From contig WGLW01000010.1 in assembly GCA_016125405.1 (NCBI GenBank), positions 124,001 to 188,000 on the forward strand: a DNA stretch of 64,000 bases, read 5' to 3'. The translations under genes were made by a program, and so were the position numbers. Below are positions 25,945-37,821 of the stretch, piece by piece (the first letter of the stretch is position 1; each line of letters begins with the position of its first letter). Origin of the DNA: Alphaproteobacteria bacterium (GTDB taxonomy: Bacteria > Pseudomonadota > Alphaproteobacteria > Caulobacterales > Hyphomonadaceae). Under the pieces are notes generated by a model. The model saw only the letters and a program-made list of their open reading frames with translations, searched no databases and was not told the DNA's origin.

Positions 25945-26508
25945 ATGGCCAAGTTCTACGACCGGCTGGAAGACAAGCACCTCGCCTTCATCCAGGCGCA
26001 GAAGATGTTCTTCGTGGCGACGGCGCCCCTGTCGGATGCGGGCCGCGTCAATTTGAGCCCCAAGGGCTATGACAGCTTTCGCGTGATCGGCCCTAACCGC
26101 GTCGCCTACGCCGATCTGGGCGGCTCGGGCGCCGAGACGCTGGCGCATGTGCGCGAGAACGGACGCATCACCTTCATGTTCTGCTCGTATGAAGGCCCGG
26201 CCAACATCATGCGGCTTTATGGCCGCGGCGAGGTCATGCAGTTCAACGATCCGGGCTTCGCCGAAGAGATCGCGAAATTCCCGCCCGGCCATGAGCGCGC
26301 GCGCGACATTATCTTCGCGGACATCACGCAGGTGCAGGACAGCTGCGGCTGGGGCGTGCCCTTCTACGAGTTCAAGGGCCAGCGCGACCAGCTCACGCGA
26401 TATATCGACCACCAGGACATCGAAGCCTGGCGCGAGAGCCGTCTGGAACGGAACGCGACCAGCATCGACGGATTGCCCGGCCTGATCCGGCCCAAGGCCG
26501 CGGAGTAG
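25945..26508 (+). CDS. pyridoxamine 5'-phosphate oxidase-like (split-barrel flavin) protein
   Basis: 187 residues behind a strong GGAGG. The PPOX split-barrel starts [26 protein letters not shown], with [13 protein letters not shown] and [21 protein letters not shown] as typical strands of the subfamily that binds FMN or F420. No catalytic specificity can be read. Its position inside the MetH operon may reflect a redox-linked support role for the cobalamin enzyme; this is speculative. Confidence 0.8.
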   Translation: MAKFYDRLEDKHLAFIQAQKMFFVATAPLSDAGRVNLSPKGYDSFRVIGPNRVAYADLGGSGAETLAHVRENGRITFMFCSYEGPANIMRLYGRGEVMQFNDPGFAEEIAKFPPGHERARDIIFADITQVQDSCGWGVPFYEFKGQRDQLTRYIDHQDIEAWRESRLERNATSIDGLPGLIRPKAAE

Positions 26509-26512
26509 AGTT

Positions 26513-29161
<2,649 letters not shown>

Positions 29162-29316
29162 TCACGTACGGCCTTCGACAGCCGGACTACCTCGCGGCGC
29201 GCCTGCCGCAAGATCGCCCGATTCCGTCTCTTACCTGCAGTCGGGACCACCGGTCAGTCTTCGACGCGGCTGGCGGACGACAACCGGATACCGGGTGATC
29301 GGCTTAGGGGGACAGG

Positions 29317-31452
29317 ATGGCGGGCGCAGGGAAGTGGGCGGCGCTGGTCGCTGCGGGCGCGATGGCTGGCCTGGCGGCGTTCTCCGGTCCGGCGCTGGCG
29401 CAGCTTCCTTCGCAGACTCAGTCTACGCCTCCCGCGAATGGATCGGCCCTCACCCAGGAAGATGTGAGGACGTTCGATCCGGCCTTCTTTGACCGATACA
29501 CGCCGGTCACCGCCTATGACATGGCGCGCCAGCTTCCCGGCTTCATCATCGACGACGGCCTCAGCCTGCGCGGCTTCGGCGCGACGGCGGGCAACGTGCT
29601 GATCGATGGCCAGCGCCCCAGCTCCAAGACCAGCGTTTCCGACGAACTGAAGCGCATCAGCGCGGGGGACGTTGCGCGGATCGAGCTGATCGGCGCCGCC
29701 GCCGCCGGTAATATCGACGTGCGCGGCTATACCGAAATCGCCAACGTGGTGCTGAAGCCGGCGACAGGCGTGAAGGCCAGCTCCACCTATTCCGGCCTCG
29801 TGGGATTTCAGGATCAGGGTCACGCTTCAGGCCGCGCCGGAATTACCCGCTCGTGGAAGGGCGATGATTTCGGCCTGAGACTCAATGCGCAGGTCACGGA
29901 TTCGCAGCAGCATCAGCAAACCGTGATTTCCTTTTCGGATGTCGGAGGCGCAGCGACCGGCTCGCGAGACGAGTTCACCACCAGCTATCTGGGCGAGCTT
30001 CTGCTCAACGGTACGTTCAACTGGTCGCCGACCGCGCGGGACGCCATCAGCATCACCAGCCGCGTCATGCCGCGCTCGTACAATCTCCAGTCAGGGGCGA
30101 CGGTGCGTGCGACGTCTGGTGAACCAACCGAGTATGTCGCCGACGACTATACCGAGAAAGACATCATCTATCTCGATCTCGGCGGCGACTGGGAGCACAG
30201 GTTTTCGCCGACGAATTCGGTCAAGCTGACCTCGGTGAACTCCTTCGTCGGCTGGCGGCCTCAGGAATTCTACCAGGACTATCCGGCATCGGGCCCGCGC
30301 GACCTCGCCACACGGATCAACGCCGACAACAAGAAGGGCGAGCACGTGCTGCGCGCCGTCTGGACGACGAAACCGGGCGCCAGCCATACGCTAGAGCTTG
30401 GGCTGGAAGGCGCGTTCAACTACCGCGATACGGATCTGAGCATCGCCAACGCCAAGGACGCCGAGGATTTCATGCCGGCGGCGCTTCCGGTTGCTTCGAC
30501 GCGGGTCGAGGAAACGCGCGGAGAGGCGTCGATCAACGATACCTGGCTTCTCGATCCCAGGCTGACGCTTGAGCTGGGATTTACATACGAGGCCTCGAAG
30601 ATCTCGCAGTCGGGCGATGCGGTACAGTCACGAGAATTCAGATATCCGAAGCCACGCTTCGTTGCGACATGGCTTCCGACCAAACGCGACCAGTTCCGCC
30701 TCTCGGTCGAACGCACGCTTGCGCAGCTGGACTTCAGCGAATTCGCCAGCGTCGTCCAGCTCGTCGAAAACCAGCTGACGGTTGGAAACCCGGACCTGAA
30801 GCCGGAGCAGACCTGGGCCTCCAGCCTCCAGTGGAAGCGGCCGATCGGCAAGCGCGGCTCGATCTCGCTTACCGGCAGTTATGACCGCATCAACGATGTG
30901 GAGGACCTGGTTGTTCTGCAGAACGGCGATACGCAGTTTACGGGCGCGGGCAATATCGGCGACGGCGAGCGCTGGGGCGCAGAATTGAACCTTCAGCTTC
31001 CGCTCGACAGCATCGGCGTCAAGGGCGGTATGCTGAAGTTTATTGGAAGCGCCAGCGACAGCCGGGTCACCGATCCGATCTCGCATGAGAGCCGGCGGAT
31101 CACCAACGATCTCAATTACCAGTGGAACCTGGATTTCCGTCAGGATCTTCCGGGCCTCAAGATGGCGTGGGGCGGCGACTACAACGATCTCGGCGACTAT
31201 GAGGCCTACCGTCTGACGGAGGTGCAGCGGCTGTCATGGGGACCGGGAGATTTCGATCTCTTCGTCGAGACGACGCGGGTCAAGGGCATGACCATCACGC
31301 TCGCCGTCGAGAACATCTTCAACCAACCGCGAAATTTCGCGCGCCGCTTCTATAAGCCCTCGCGCATTCCGCCGGGCGCGTTTTCCGGATCAGAGTTTCG
31401 CGAATCGACAACCGGATATCTGACGACGCTGCGCGTATCCGGCAAATTCTGA
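29317..31452 (+). CDS. TonB-dependent outer-membrane receptor
   Basis: 711 residues with a signal peptide (about 1-28, ending GPALAQ). The plug domain shows DMARQLPGFIIDDGLSLRGFG, NVLIDGQRPSSKT and DVARIELIGAAAAG, and the barrel ends with a terminal aromatic strand (TTLRVSGKF). The ligand is not predictable. It is single, in front of an MscS channel gene, with no TonB or ABC genes near, so it probably relies on chromosomal TonB. GGGGGACAGG precedes the ATG. Confidence 0.88.
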   Translation: MAGAGKWAALVAAGAMAGLAAFSGPALAQLPSQTQSTPPANGSALTQEDVRTFDPAFFDRYTPVTAYDMARQLPGFIIDDGLSLRGFGATAGNVLIDGQRPSSKTSVSDELKRISAGDVARIELIGAAAAGNIDVRGYTEIANVVLKPATGVKASSTYSGLVGFQDQGHASGRAGITRSWKGDDFGLRLNAQVTDSQQHQQTVISFSDVGGAATGSRDEFTTSYLGELLLNGTFNWSPTARDAISITSRVMPRSYNLQSGATVRATSGEPTEYVADDYTEKDIIYLDLGGDWEHRFSPTNSVKLTSVNSFVGWRPQEFYQDYPASGPRDLATRINADNKKGEHVLRAVWTTKPGASHTLELGLEGAFNYRDTDLSIANAKDAEDFMPAALPVASTRVEETRGEASINDTWLLDPRLTLELGFTYEASKISQSGDAVQSREFRYPKPRFVATWLPTKRDQFRLSVERTLAQLDFSEFASVVQLVENQLTVGNPDLKPEQTWASSLQWKRPIGKRGSISLTGSYDRINDVEDLVVLQNGDTQFTGAGNIGDGERWGAELNLQLPLDSIGVKGGMLKFIGSASDSRVTDPISHESRRITNDLNYQWNLDFRQDLPGLKMAWGGDYNDLGDYEAYRLTEVQRLSWGPGDFDLFVETTRVKGMTITLAVENIFNQPRNFARRFYKPSRIPPGAFSGSEFRESTTGYLTTLRVSGKF

Positions 31453-31631
31453 GACACCGGCGGAGGCGTCAGCCTCCGGTCGGGTCGCGTTCCGATACCC
31501 AATTATTGTGCAGGCGGGACCAGGCGGCGTCCGCTCACGCGCAAAGTGAAGAGAATGGATGCGCGTTGGGTTTCCATCGCGGCTCTGCGCACTAGGGTTT
31601 TCCTGTCCGCCCACCGGGAAAGGAGACGCCT

Positions 31632-32606
31632 TTGACCGGCGCAACGGTCATCCGCAAGAGCATGGGCCGTGTCGCTGCGCCGATCGTGCTGGCGGTTCTG
31701 GGGCTCACGCTGATTCTGGGAACGCCGGCGCTTGACATCCCGGCCGATCTCGAAGCCTGGCTCTATCCGATCGGGCGCGTCCTGCTGATCGTCGCCGTCG
31801 GCTGGGCCGGCATGATCCTGCTGGACTGGCGCCTCGCGCGCGAACTGCGCCGCGCGGACCTCAAGGCGGAAGACAATCTCGCCGCGCGCAAGATCGCAAC
31901 ACGCATCAATGTTCTTCGCCGCGTGGCGTCCGTGCTGATCGCCATCATCACGCTGTCTGTGGCGCTGCTCGCGATCCCGTCCGCGCGGGCGGTGGGCGTG
32001 TCGCTGTTCGCCTCGGCGGGGGTTGCGGGTCTTGTCGTCGGCATCGCCGCAAGGCCGGTGCTCTCGAACCTGATCGCCGGCCTGCAGGTCGCCTTCACCC
32101 AGCCCATCCGGATCGATGACGCGGTCGTGCTCGAAGGCGAGTGGGGCTGGATCGAGGAAGTTGCGCTCTTCTACGTGACGGTGCGTCTCTGGGACGAGCG
32201 CCGCCTTGTCGTGCCGCTGACCTATTTTATCGAAAAGCCGTTCCAGAACTGGACGCGGGAATCCGCCGCCATCATCGGCTCGATTTTCTGGTCGGTGGAT
32301 TACCGCGCGCCCATCGCCGAGATACGCACGAAACTGGAAGCGCTGTGCAAGGCCAGCAAGAACTGGGACGGTCGCGTCTGCGTGCTGCAGGTGACGGAAG
32401 CCAAGGGCGACAGCCTCGAAATCCGCGCCCTCGCCAGCGCGCGGAATTCGTCGGTCGCCTGGGACCTTCGGTGCGAGCTGCGCGAAAAGATGATCCTGTG
32501 GCTGCAGTCCGAACATCCTGAAAGCCTGCCGCGCCGCCGCGCCGAGGCCGAGGTCCGCAGCGCGCCGGATGCAGGCGACCAGACGCGCCGGCTTGCTGCG
32601 GAATAG
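31632..32606 (+). CDS. small-conductance mechanosensitive channel (MscS family)
   Basis: 324 residues starting at TTG, with AGGAG seven bases upstream. About four N-terminal membrane helices lead to the MscS pore helix ASAGVAGLVVGIAARPVLSN and the beta domain VVLEGEWGWIEEVALFYVTVRLWDERRLVVPLTYF. These channels release solutes on hypo-osmotic shock. The C-terminal cytoplasmic vestibule is short and ends in a charged tail. It is followed by a convergent flavoprotein gene. Confidence 0.88.
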   Translation: MTGATVIRKSMGRVAAPIVLAVLGLTLILGTPALDIPADLEAWLYPIGRVLLIVAVGWAGMILLDWRLARELRRADLKAEDNLAARKIATRINVLRRVASVLIAIITLSVALLAIPSARAVGVSLFASAGVAGLVVGIAARPVLSNLIAGLQVAFTQPIRIDDAVVLEGEWGWIEEVALFYVTVRLWDERRLVVPLTYFIEKPFQNWTRESAAIIGSIFWSVDYRAPIAEIRTKLEALCKASKNWDGRVCVLQVTEAKGDSLEIRALASARNSSVAWDLRCELREKMILWLQSEHPESLPRRRAEAEVRSAPDAGDQTRRLAAE

Positions 32607-32615
32607 CCAGGCCCG

Positions 32616-33851
32616 TCACGGCGATGTGGCGGCCAGCCTTTTGAGAACGCCCTCGGCCGCGGCCCGTCCCGTGGCGAAGCAGGCTTGCAGCAGGTAGCCG
32701 CCGGTTGGCGCCTCCCAGTCCAGCATTTCCCCGCAGGCGAATGTCGCCGGGTCGGCGCGCAGCGAATAATCGGTGGCGAGGCTCTCCCAGCCGATTCCGC
32801 CCGCGGTGGAAATGGCCCGGCCAATATCGGCGGCGCCGTCGAGGCGGACCTCGCAAGCCTTGATGGCTGCAGCGAGTTGGGCCGGCGAGGGCGGCAGGCC
32901 GGGCCCGCCCATGCGCTCCCGCAACAGGCTTGCAGCCAGTGGAGACAGACCGGCGCGGCGCAGACGGTTGGCGGCCGACAGTCCCTTGGCCGCGTCGTCC
33001 GCCAGGCGCGACGCGAGAGCTGTCTCGCTTGCGTCCGGCCGCAGGTCGATGAGGAGACGCGCCTCGCCATGTGCGTCGATCGCCGACCTCAGCCTGCTGG
33101 AGAGCGCATAGATGGCGCCGCCCTCGATGCCGTCGCCGGTGATCATCGCTTCGCCGCGCAGGCTCTCGTCTCCGAACGTAAAGACTGCGGATTTCAGCGG
33201 TTCGCCCGCAAAGCGCTCGCGGAAGGTATCTGACCATGCGACGTGAAAGCCGCTGTTGGCCGGGCGCAGCGGCGCAATCCGTGCGCCATGCGATGCGAAG
33301 GCCTCCTGCCAGCTCCCGTCCGATCCCAGCCGAGGCCAGCTGGCGCCGCCGAGCGCGAAGATCGCCGCGTCGGGGCGTTCGGTGGACAGTCCATCGGGGG
33401 TCTCGAAGCGCAATCCGCCATTGGCATCCCAGCCGAGCCAGCGCGACCGGGTTTGAAGCTGCACGCCCATCTCGCCCAGCCGCCGCAACCAGGCGCGCAG
33501 CACCGGCGAGGCTTTCATCGTCTTCGGGAAAATCCGTCCGCTCGATCCGACAAATGTTGGAACGCCCAGCTCCTCGCACCAGGCGCGCAGGGCGTCGGGC
33601 GAGAAGGCGCGCAGGGCGTGTTCCAGATGCGGACGCGCGAGGCCGTAGCGGTCAAGAAAGGCGTCGAGCGGTTCGGAGTGGGTGAGGTTGAGCCCGCCAC
33701 GCCCGGCCAGCAGGAATTTCCGCGCCGGGTTGGGCATCCGCTCGTGAATCGTGACTGCGACGCCATGCGAGGCGAGCCGTTCCGCAGCAGCCAGGCCAGC
33801 CGGTCCGGCGCCGACCACGATCACGCGCCCGCCAATGGTGTTTTCGGGCAT
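32616..33851 (-). CDS. flavoprotein, HI0933-like NAD(P)/FAD-dependent oxidoreductase
   Basis: 411 residues from the ATG at 33851; nine more codons upstream are possible. The N-terminal FAD fingerprint RVIVVGAGPAGLAAAERL is followed by MPNPARKFLLAGRGGLNLTHSEP, the hallmark of the HI0933/TIGR03862 flavoprotein group. It ends GGYLLQACFATGRAAAEGVL. Family members reduce unknown substrates; function not established. The 3' end converges on the mscS gene, 9 bases apart. Confidence 0.85.
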   Translation of the reverse strand: MPENTIGGRVIVVGAGPAGLAAAERLASHGVAVTIHERMPNPARKFLLAGRGGLNLTHSEPLDAFLDRYGLARPHLEHALRAFSPDALRAWCEELGVPTFVGSSGRIFPKTMKASPVLRAWLRRLGEMGVQLQTRSRWLGWDANGGLRFETPDGLSTERPDAAIFALGGASWPRLGSDGSWQEAFASHGARIAPLRPANSGFHVAWSDTFRERFAGEPLKSAVFTFGDESLRGEAMITGDGIEGGAIYALSSRLRSAIDAHGEARLLIDLRPDASETALASRLADDAAKGLSAANRLRRAGLSPLAASLLRERMGGPGLPPSPAQLAAAIKACEVRLDGAADIGRAISTAGGIGWESLATDYSLRADPATFACGEMLDWEAPTGGYLLQACFATGRAAAEGVLKRLAATSP

Positions 33852-34061
33852 TGCCGCCGTCCCAATACCGATCCGCACGAATGGCCACGTCGCCTCTCGC
33901 CCCCACGGAGATAGGCGTTGCGACGCGCTGCGCCGGGCCTACGCTTTTTATATGACAGCAAGCCCGACGGCACGTTCGATACTCCAGCGCCTCGGCCGCG
34001 TGAACCTCTCGTGGATCCGCATCGAGATCGCGCTGCTCACCGCTGCGGTGATTCTCGCGGG

Positions 34062-34793
34062 CTAGCGAGTCTGCGGGCGCATCGTTCCGTCTACCTTCGC
34101 CCATTTCGCCCGCTCGGCTTCCATCTTGGCCCGCCAGCGCGCCCGCATCACGGCGGGCCGCTCGGGATAGCGCTCGTCCAGGAAGGTGGCGCTCACGATC
34201 CGATCGGCGCGGAATGAGCGAAAGTCCTGCCGCGTCTCGCACCAGGCGCCGATCAGCCGGGTCGTCTCGAAATAGCCCAGCAGGATCGGCCAGATCACGC
34301 GCTGGCTCGCCCGGCTGTCCTTGTCGCGGTAGTCGAGCGCAATTTTGCGTCCGCCGTGAATGGCCGCCCGCACGCGGCCGAGATCGATGCTGTCGGGCTC
34401 GACGCGCCGGGTCTGCGGAACGCGCCCCGCCGGCTCTTCGATGTAAGGCCGCAGGCGTTCCGGCACCGAGGCCTCAATCTTGGCCATCAGGTCGCGCGCC
34501 GCTTTCGCCAACTGCGGGTCGCCGCGATTCATCACCCACTGCGCGCCAAGCACGGCCGCCTCGATCTCGTCGGTGGTCAGCATGAGAGGCGGCATGTCCA
34601 GCCCGCGCTCCAGCACGTAGCCGAGACCGGCCTCTCCCCGGACCGGCACGCGCTGCGCCATCAGGGCTGCGATATCGCGATAAACCGAGCGCTTCGACGT
34701 CTCGAGTTCCTCAGCGATCGCATCGGCGGTCACCGGCTTTTTGGAACGGCGGAGGATCTGGATGATCTCGAAGAGGCGGTCTGCTTTTCTCAT
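34062..34793 (-). CDS. WYL-domain transcriptional regulator (YafY-like)
   Basis: 243 residues from the ATG at 34793, which matches the usual start MRKADRLFEIIQILRRSKKPVTA. The N-terminal helix-turn-helix contains ETSKRSVYRDIAAL (DeoR-like) and the WYL domain occupies the C-terminal half (LIGAWCETRQDFRSFRADRI). WYL regulators bind nucleic-acid-like or small-molecule ligands. It is divergent from the GST-like gene starting at 34878 and probably regulates it, as yafY-type genes often control their neighbour; this is an inference. Confidence 0.88.
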   Translation of the reverse strand: MRKADRLFEIIQILRRSKKPVTADAIAEELETSKRSVYRDIAALMAQRVPVRGEAGLGYVLERGLDMPPLMLTTDEIEAAVLGAQWVMNRGDPQLAKAARDLMAKIEASVPERLRPYIEEPAGRVPQTRRVEPDSIDLGRVRAAIHGGRKIALDYRDKDSRASQRVIWPILLGYFETTRLIGAWCETRQDFRSFRADRIVSATFLDERYPERPAVMRARWRAKMEAERAKWAKVDGTMRPQTR

Positions 34794-34877
34794 GTCCGGA
34801 CCGTCGGCGAATGCTGCTGACACCATGCTGTCAGCAGCCCTCTGGCAGGTATCGGTCATCGGATCAGGAGATACAAG

Positions 34878-35618
34878 ATGATCGTTCTGAAGGGTTCCGC
34901 CGAACAGTTCGGACTGCCGGAAGGCAGCCCCTATGTGACGAAGACCGAAATCCAGCTGAAAATGGCCGGACTGACCTATACGAAGGAGCCGGCGCTGCCG
35001 ATGGCTTCGCCCAAGGGCACCATCCCATTCATCGAATATGACGGGCAGGTGCTGGCGGACTCGACCTTCATCCGGTTTCACATCGAGCAGGAATACGGTG
35101 TCGATCTTGACGAGGGCCTCTCGCCGGTCGAGCGGGCGACCGCTCTGGCGGTCGAGATGATGTGCGAGCACCAGCTCATCCCCGCCGCCGGTTACTTCCG
35201 GTGGCTGATTCCCGCCAATTTCGAGAAGGGTCCGGCCCACTTCTTCGACGGCATGCCTGATGGCGAGCGCCAGGCTTTTCTGTCGACGGTGCAGGAGCGG
35301 GTGAGGGCGGCGATGATGGCGCGGGGTATCGCGCGCCATTCCGAGCCGGAGATCGTGGCGCTGGGCGTCCGGTGCATGAAGGCGATCGACACGCTTCTTG
35401 GCGATAAGCCATACCTGATGCGCGACACGCCCTGCGCGGCCGACGCCATCGTGTTTGCAACCCTGGCGGAATGCATGACGCCTTTCTTTCCCTCGCCGCT
35501 GCGCGATGCGGCGATCCGTTTCCCAAGGCTGGTCGCCTATGTGTCCCGGATGATGGACCGCTTCTATCCGGACTTCGAATGGGACGCCGGCGTCGGCGCG
35601 GCCCAGAAGGCGGCGTAA
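34878..35618 (+). CDS. glutathione S-transferase family protein
   Basis: 246 residues. The thioredoxin-like N-terminus (GSPYVTKTEIQLKMAGLTYTKEPA, then GTIPFIEYDGQVLADSTFI with the glutathione-binding Asp-Ser) and an all-helical C-terminal domain fit the GST superfamily, nearest to the failed-axon-connection type. Cytoplasmic; substrate unknown. The 84-base gap to the divergent WYL regulator is a shared promoter region. Confidence 0.85.
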   Translation: MIVLKGSAEQFGLPEGSPYVTKTEIQLKMAGLTYTKEPALPMASPKGTIPFIEYDGQVLADSTFIRFHIEQEYGVDLDEGLSPVERATALAVEMMCEHQLIPAAGYFRWLIPANFEKGPAHFFDGMPDGERQAFLSTVQERVRAAMMARGIARHSEPEIVALGVRCMKAIDTLLGDKPYLMRDTPCAADAIVFATLAECMTPFFPSPLRDAAIRFPRLVAYVSRMMDRFYPDFEWDAGVGAAQKAA

Positions 35619-35703
35619 GACCGCCCGTCCTCCCCAAAGCCGCCGGCAGCCGGGACGCATCCGCAAGAGATGCGCCCGGCCGCATGGCTTGCTGCAGCCA
35701 GCG

Positions 35704-36642
35704 CTATTTCAGGTGCTGCTCGAACCAGGCCGCCATGTCGTTCATGGCTTCGGTGCAATAGGCGTCGGTCATCACCGGATCGCCTTTGACGTAGAAATCA
35801 TGGTCGGCGCCTGCGAATGTCTTGAGGCTGTTCTCGACGCCTGCCTTGTCGAACGCCGCATGCATGGCCTCGGCCTGCGCCAGCGGAACCGTACGGTCGG
35901 CGTCGCCCTGAAGGATGAGCGTCGGCGCATCCTTGCTGTCGACAAAGAGGATGGGCGAGATCGCAGGCAGCAGGCTGTCGTCGAAGTCGATCGCGCCGGA
36001 CTTTGGCCGTCCCTTCAGCAGCAGGCTGAGGTCGGCCGGCGGATAATAGGCGACGACCGCGCGTACCCGGTTGCCCGAGCGCTCGAGCGGGTTGGCGGCG
36101 GCGGGATCGCCGTCGTCGGCCATGGTGGCCGCGACCAGCGCGAGATGTCCGCCGGCGCTCGCGCCCCACACACCGATGCGGTTGGGATCGGCGCCATATT
36201 CCTTCGCATGCAGCTTGATGTGCCGCAGCCCGAGACGAACGTCGTTGACCGCATCCGGAACTTTGAAGCGCGGCGCGGAGCCGTGATAGAGCGCCACCAC
36301 GGTGAAGCCCTTGTCGATCAGGAGCTGGTAGCGCGCCTGGCGTGTTTCGGGCGCTCCCCAGTCCGAATGCCAGCCGGCCGACACCATGTTCACCACCAGC
36401 GCGCCGTTCGGCTTCTTCGGCTTGAAGACGTCGTAGGTGAGGGCCATCCCGTCATGGTGGCCGTAGACGACATCGCGCACATAGGTTGCGGTTTTCAGTT
36501 CTGCGGGCGTTGGCGGGCGAAGCGCGTTTCGCGGATAGCCACTGAGCGTCGGGCCTGGATCGGCGGGCGGCGGCGCCTGCGCGAACGACGTCGCCGCAAG
36601 CAGACCAGCGGTAATCGCGAGGACCAGTGCTCTCAGCTTCAT
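35704..36642 (-). CDS. secreted alpha/beta hydrolase (dienelactone/esterase type)
   Basis: 312 residues from the ATG at 36642 (GGAGG seven bases upstream), with a signal peptide of about 20 residues ending ATSFAQA. The nucleophile elbow GASAGG is in IGVWGASAGGHLAL, with a late Asp (DADRTVP) and the catalytic His in GADHDFYV. An esterase or peptidase with unknown substrate, likely periplasmic. The gene is tandem with the hypothetical gene upstream at 93 bases. Confidence 0.85.
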   Translation of the reverse strand: MKLRALVLAITAGLLAATSFAQAPPPADPGPTLSGYPRNALRPPTPAELKTATYVRDVVYGHHDGMALTYDVFKPKKPNGALVVNMVSAGWHSDWGAPETRQARYQLLIDKGFTVVALYHGSAPRFKVPDAVNDVRLGLRHIKLHAKEYGADPNRIGVWGASAGGHLALVAATMADDGDPAAANPLERSGNRVRAVVAYYPPADLSLLLKGRPKSGAIDFDDSLLPAISPILFVDSKDAPTLILQGDADRTVPLAQAEAMHAAFDKAGVENSLKTFAGADHDFYVKGDPVMTDAYCTEAMNDMAAWFEQHLK

Positions 36643-36735
36643 GTCATTCCTCCACACGCAGGAGGAATGATTAGCGGATAGCGGGAAGCTGCGCCACCCA
36701 AGGCTCAAGGTGAGTTGGTTCGACGGTGGTTGGCT

Positions 36736-37593
36736 TTACGCTTTCAGGCGGTCTGCGCGCTGCGGATTGTTGGCGTTGAGCCACGCATCCGTCATTGGAG
36801 TCAGCCAGCGGCAGGCGTTGTCGATGAATGTCAGCACTTTCATCGCATCGCTCGCCGGACGCGTCGCCATCGCATAGGCCTCGCGCAGTTCGTCTGTGCG
36901 CGAAGGATAGTTGAGGGCGAACAGATCCCGCCGCAGATCGAGATCCTCGGTGTAGATCTGCTCACGCTCAAGCACGAGGGCGAACGCCGCGGAAAGAACC
37001 GCATGGCCGGCGTCGGTCGCGGCCGCACGGATGCGCTCTGGTCCCTGCGCCGCGCTGATGCGCGCCGTGGCGTTCAGCATTCGGTTGCGGAAGGCGAGGA
37101 TATCGCCATTGGCCACCGCCGCGTCGAGGCGCTGGGGCGCCAGCATGCGGTTCATGTTGCGGCCGGCCACGCAGATCGAATTGACCGCGAGGCGAAACCG
37201 CGCCGGCGAGAACACGCTGTCCGTCGTGAAGACATCTTTCCAGGAGAACACCGCAAAGGCGATGCGGCCCAGCCTTGGATGCCGGCGGCGAAGCCGCAGC
37301 GAGGCGGCGTGCTCCCAGCTGTCGCTCGAGCGTTCTTCCGGCGAGGAGAGCGGCGGGCCCATCCGCAGCAGGGCGAAAAAGGCGGCGCCGCCGGGGCGGC
37401 CGCGCGCGGCGGGCCCCGAGAGATAGACGGAATGCAGCCGGTCGCCAAAACGCTCCAGCGCCAGGTCGGCGGCTTCTTCCGAGGCGTCGAGTACGTGCGA
37501 GGAAATCCCTTCCCGCGACAGGGCGGCGTTCGTAACCCGGCCCCAGCTGTCCTGCGGCCAGAATGACCCCCGCAACCGAACTGTGTTTGCCAT
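36736..37593 (-). CDS. nucleotidyltransferase-fold-like protein lacking catalytic acids, unknown function
   Basis: 285 residues. Near residues 56-66 the sequence SVYLSGPAARGRPG resembles the GS/T-x-A-R-G loop that opens minimal nucleotidyltransferases. The expected Asp-x-Asp downstream is absent, replaced by GGAAFFALL. The C-terminal half is helical (IYTEDLDLRRDLFALN), and it recalls DUF-type pseudo-transferases. No signal peptide. Function not assigned. The gap 37594-37821 between it and mrp has no gene. Confidence 0.6.
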   Translation of the reverse strand: MANTVRLRGSFWPQDSWGRVTNAALSREGISSHVLDASEEAADLALERFGDRLHSVYLSGPAARGRPGGAAFFALLRMGPPLSSPEERSSDSWEHAASLRLRRRHPRLGRIAFAVFSWKDVFTTDSVFSPARFRLAVNSICVAGRNMNRMLAPQRLDAAVANGDILAFRNRMLNATARISAAQGPERIRAAATDAGHAVLSAAFALVLEREQIYTEDLDLRRDLFALNYPSRTDELREAYAMATRPASDAMKVLTFIDNACRWLTPMTDAWLNANNPQRADRLKA

Positions 37594-37821
37594 ACGCCTA
37601 CTCCCGTCCACCCCCCAGGGTGTTCAAGTCGGTCCCCGGCTGGACGAGCCCAAAAAGGCGGACCCGACAACGCGGATGTCGTAAATGAAACGTTAAGTCG
37701 GCCACACCGGCTTGCAAGTGGAATCCTCTGTTCTTCGCAGACGAATCTGCTCTTGACCGAAGGCGTTGCAGCCGCGCGGGCGTTAATCTTTCCTAACGCC
37801 GCACGCGCCCGGCGAAGCCTT

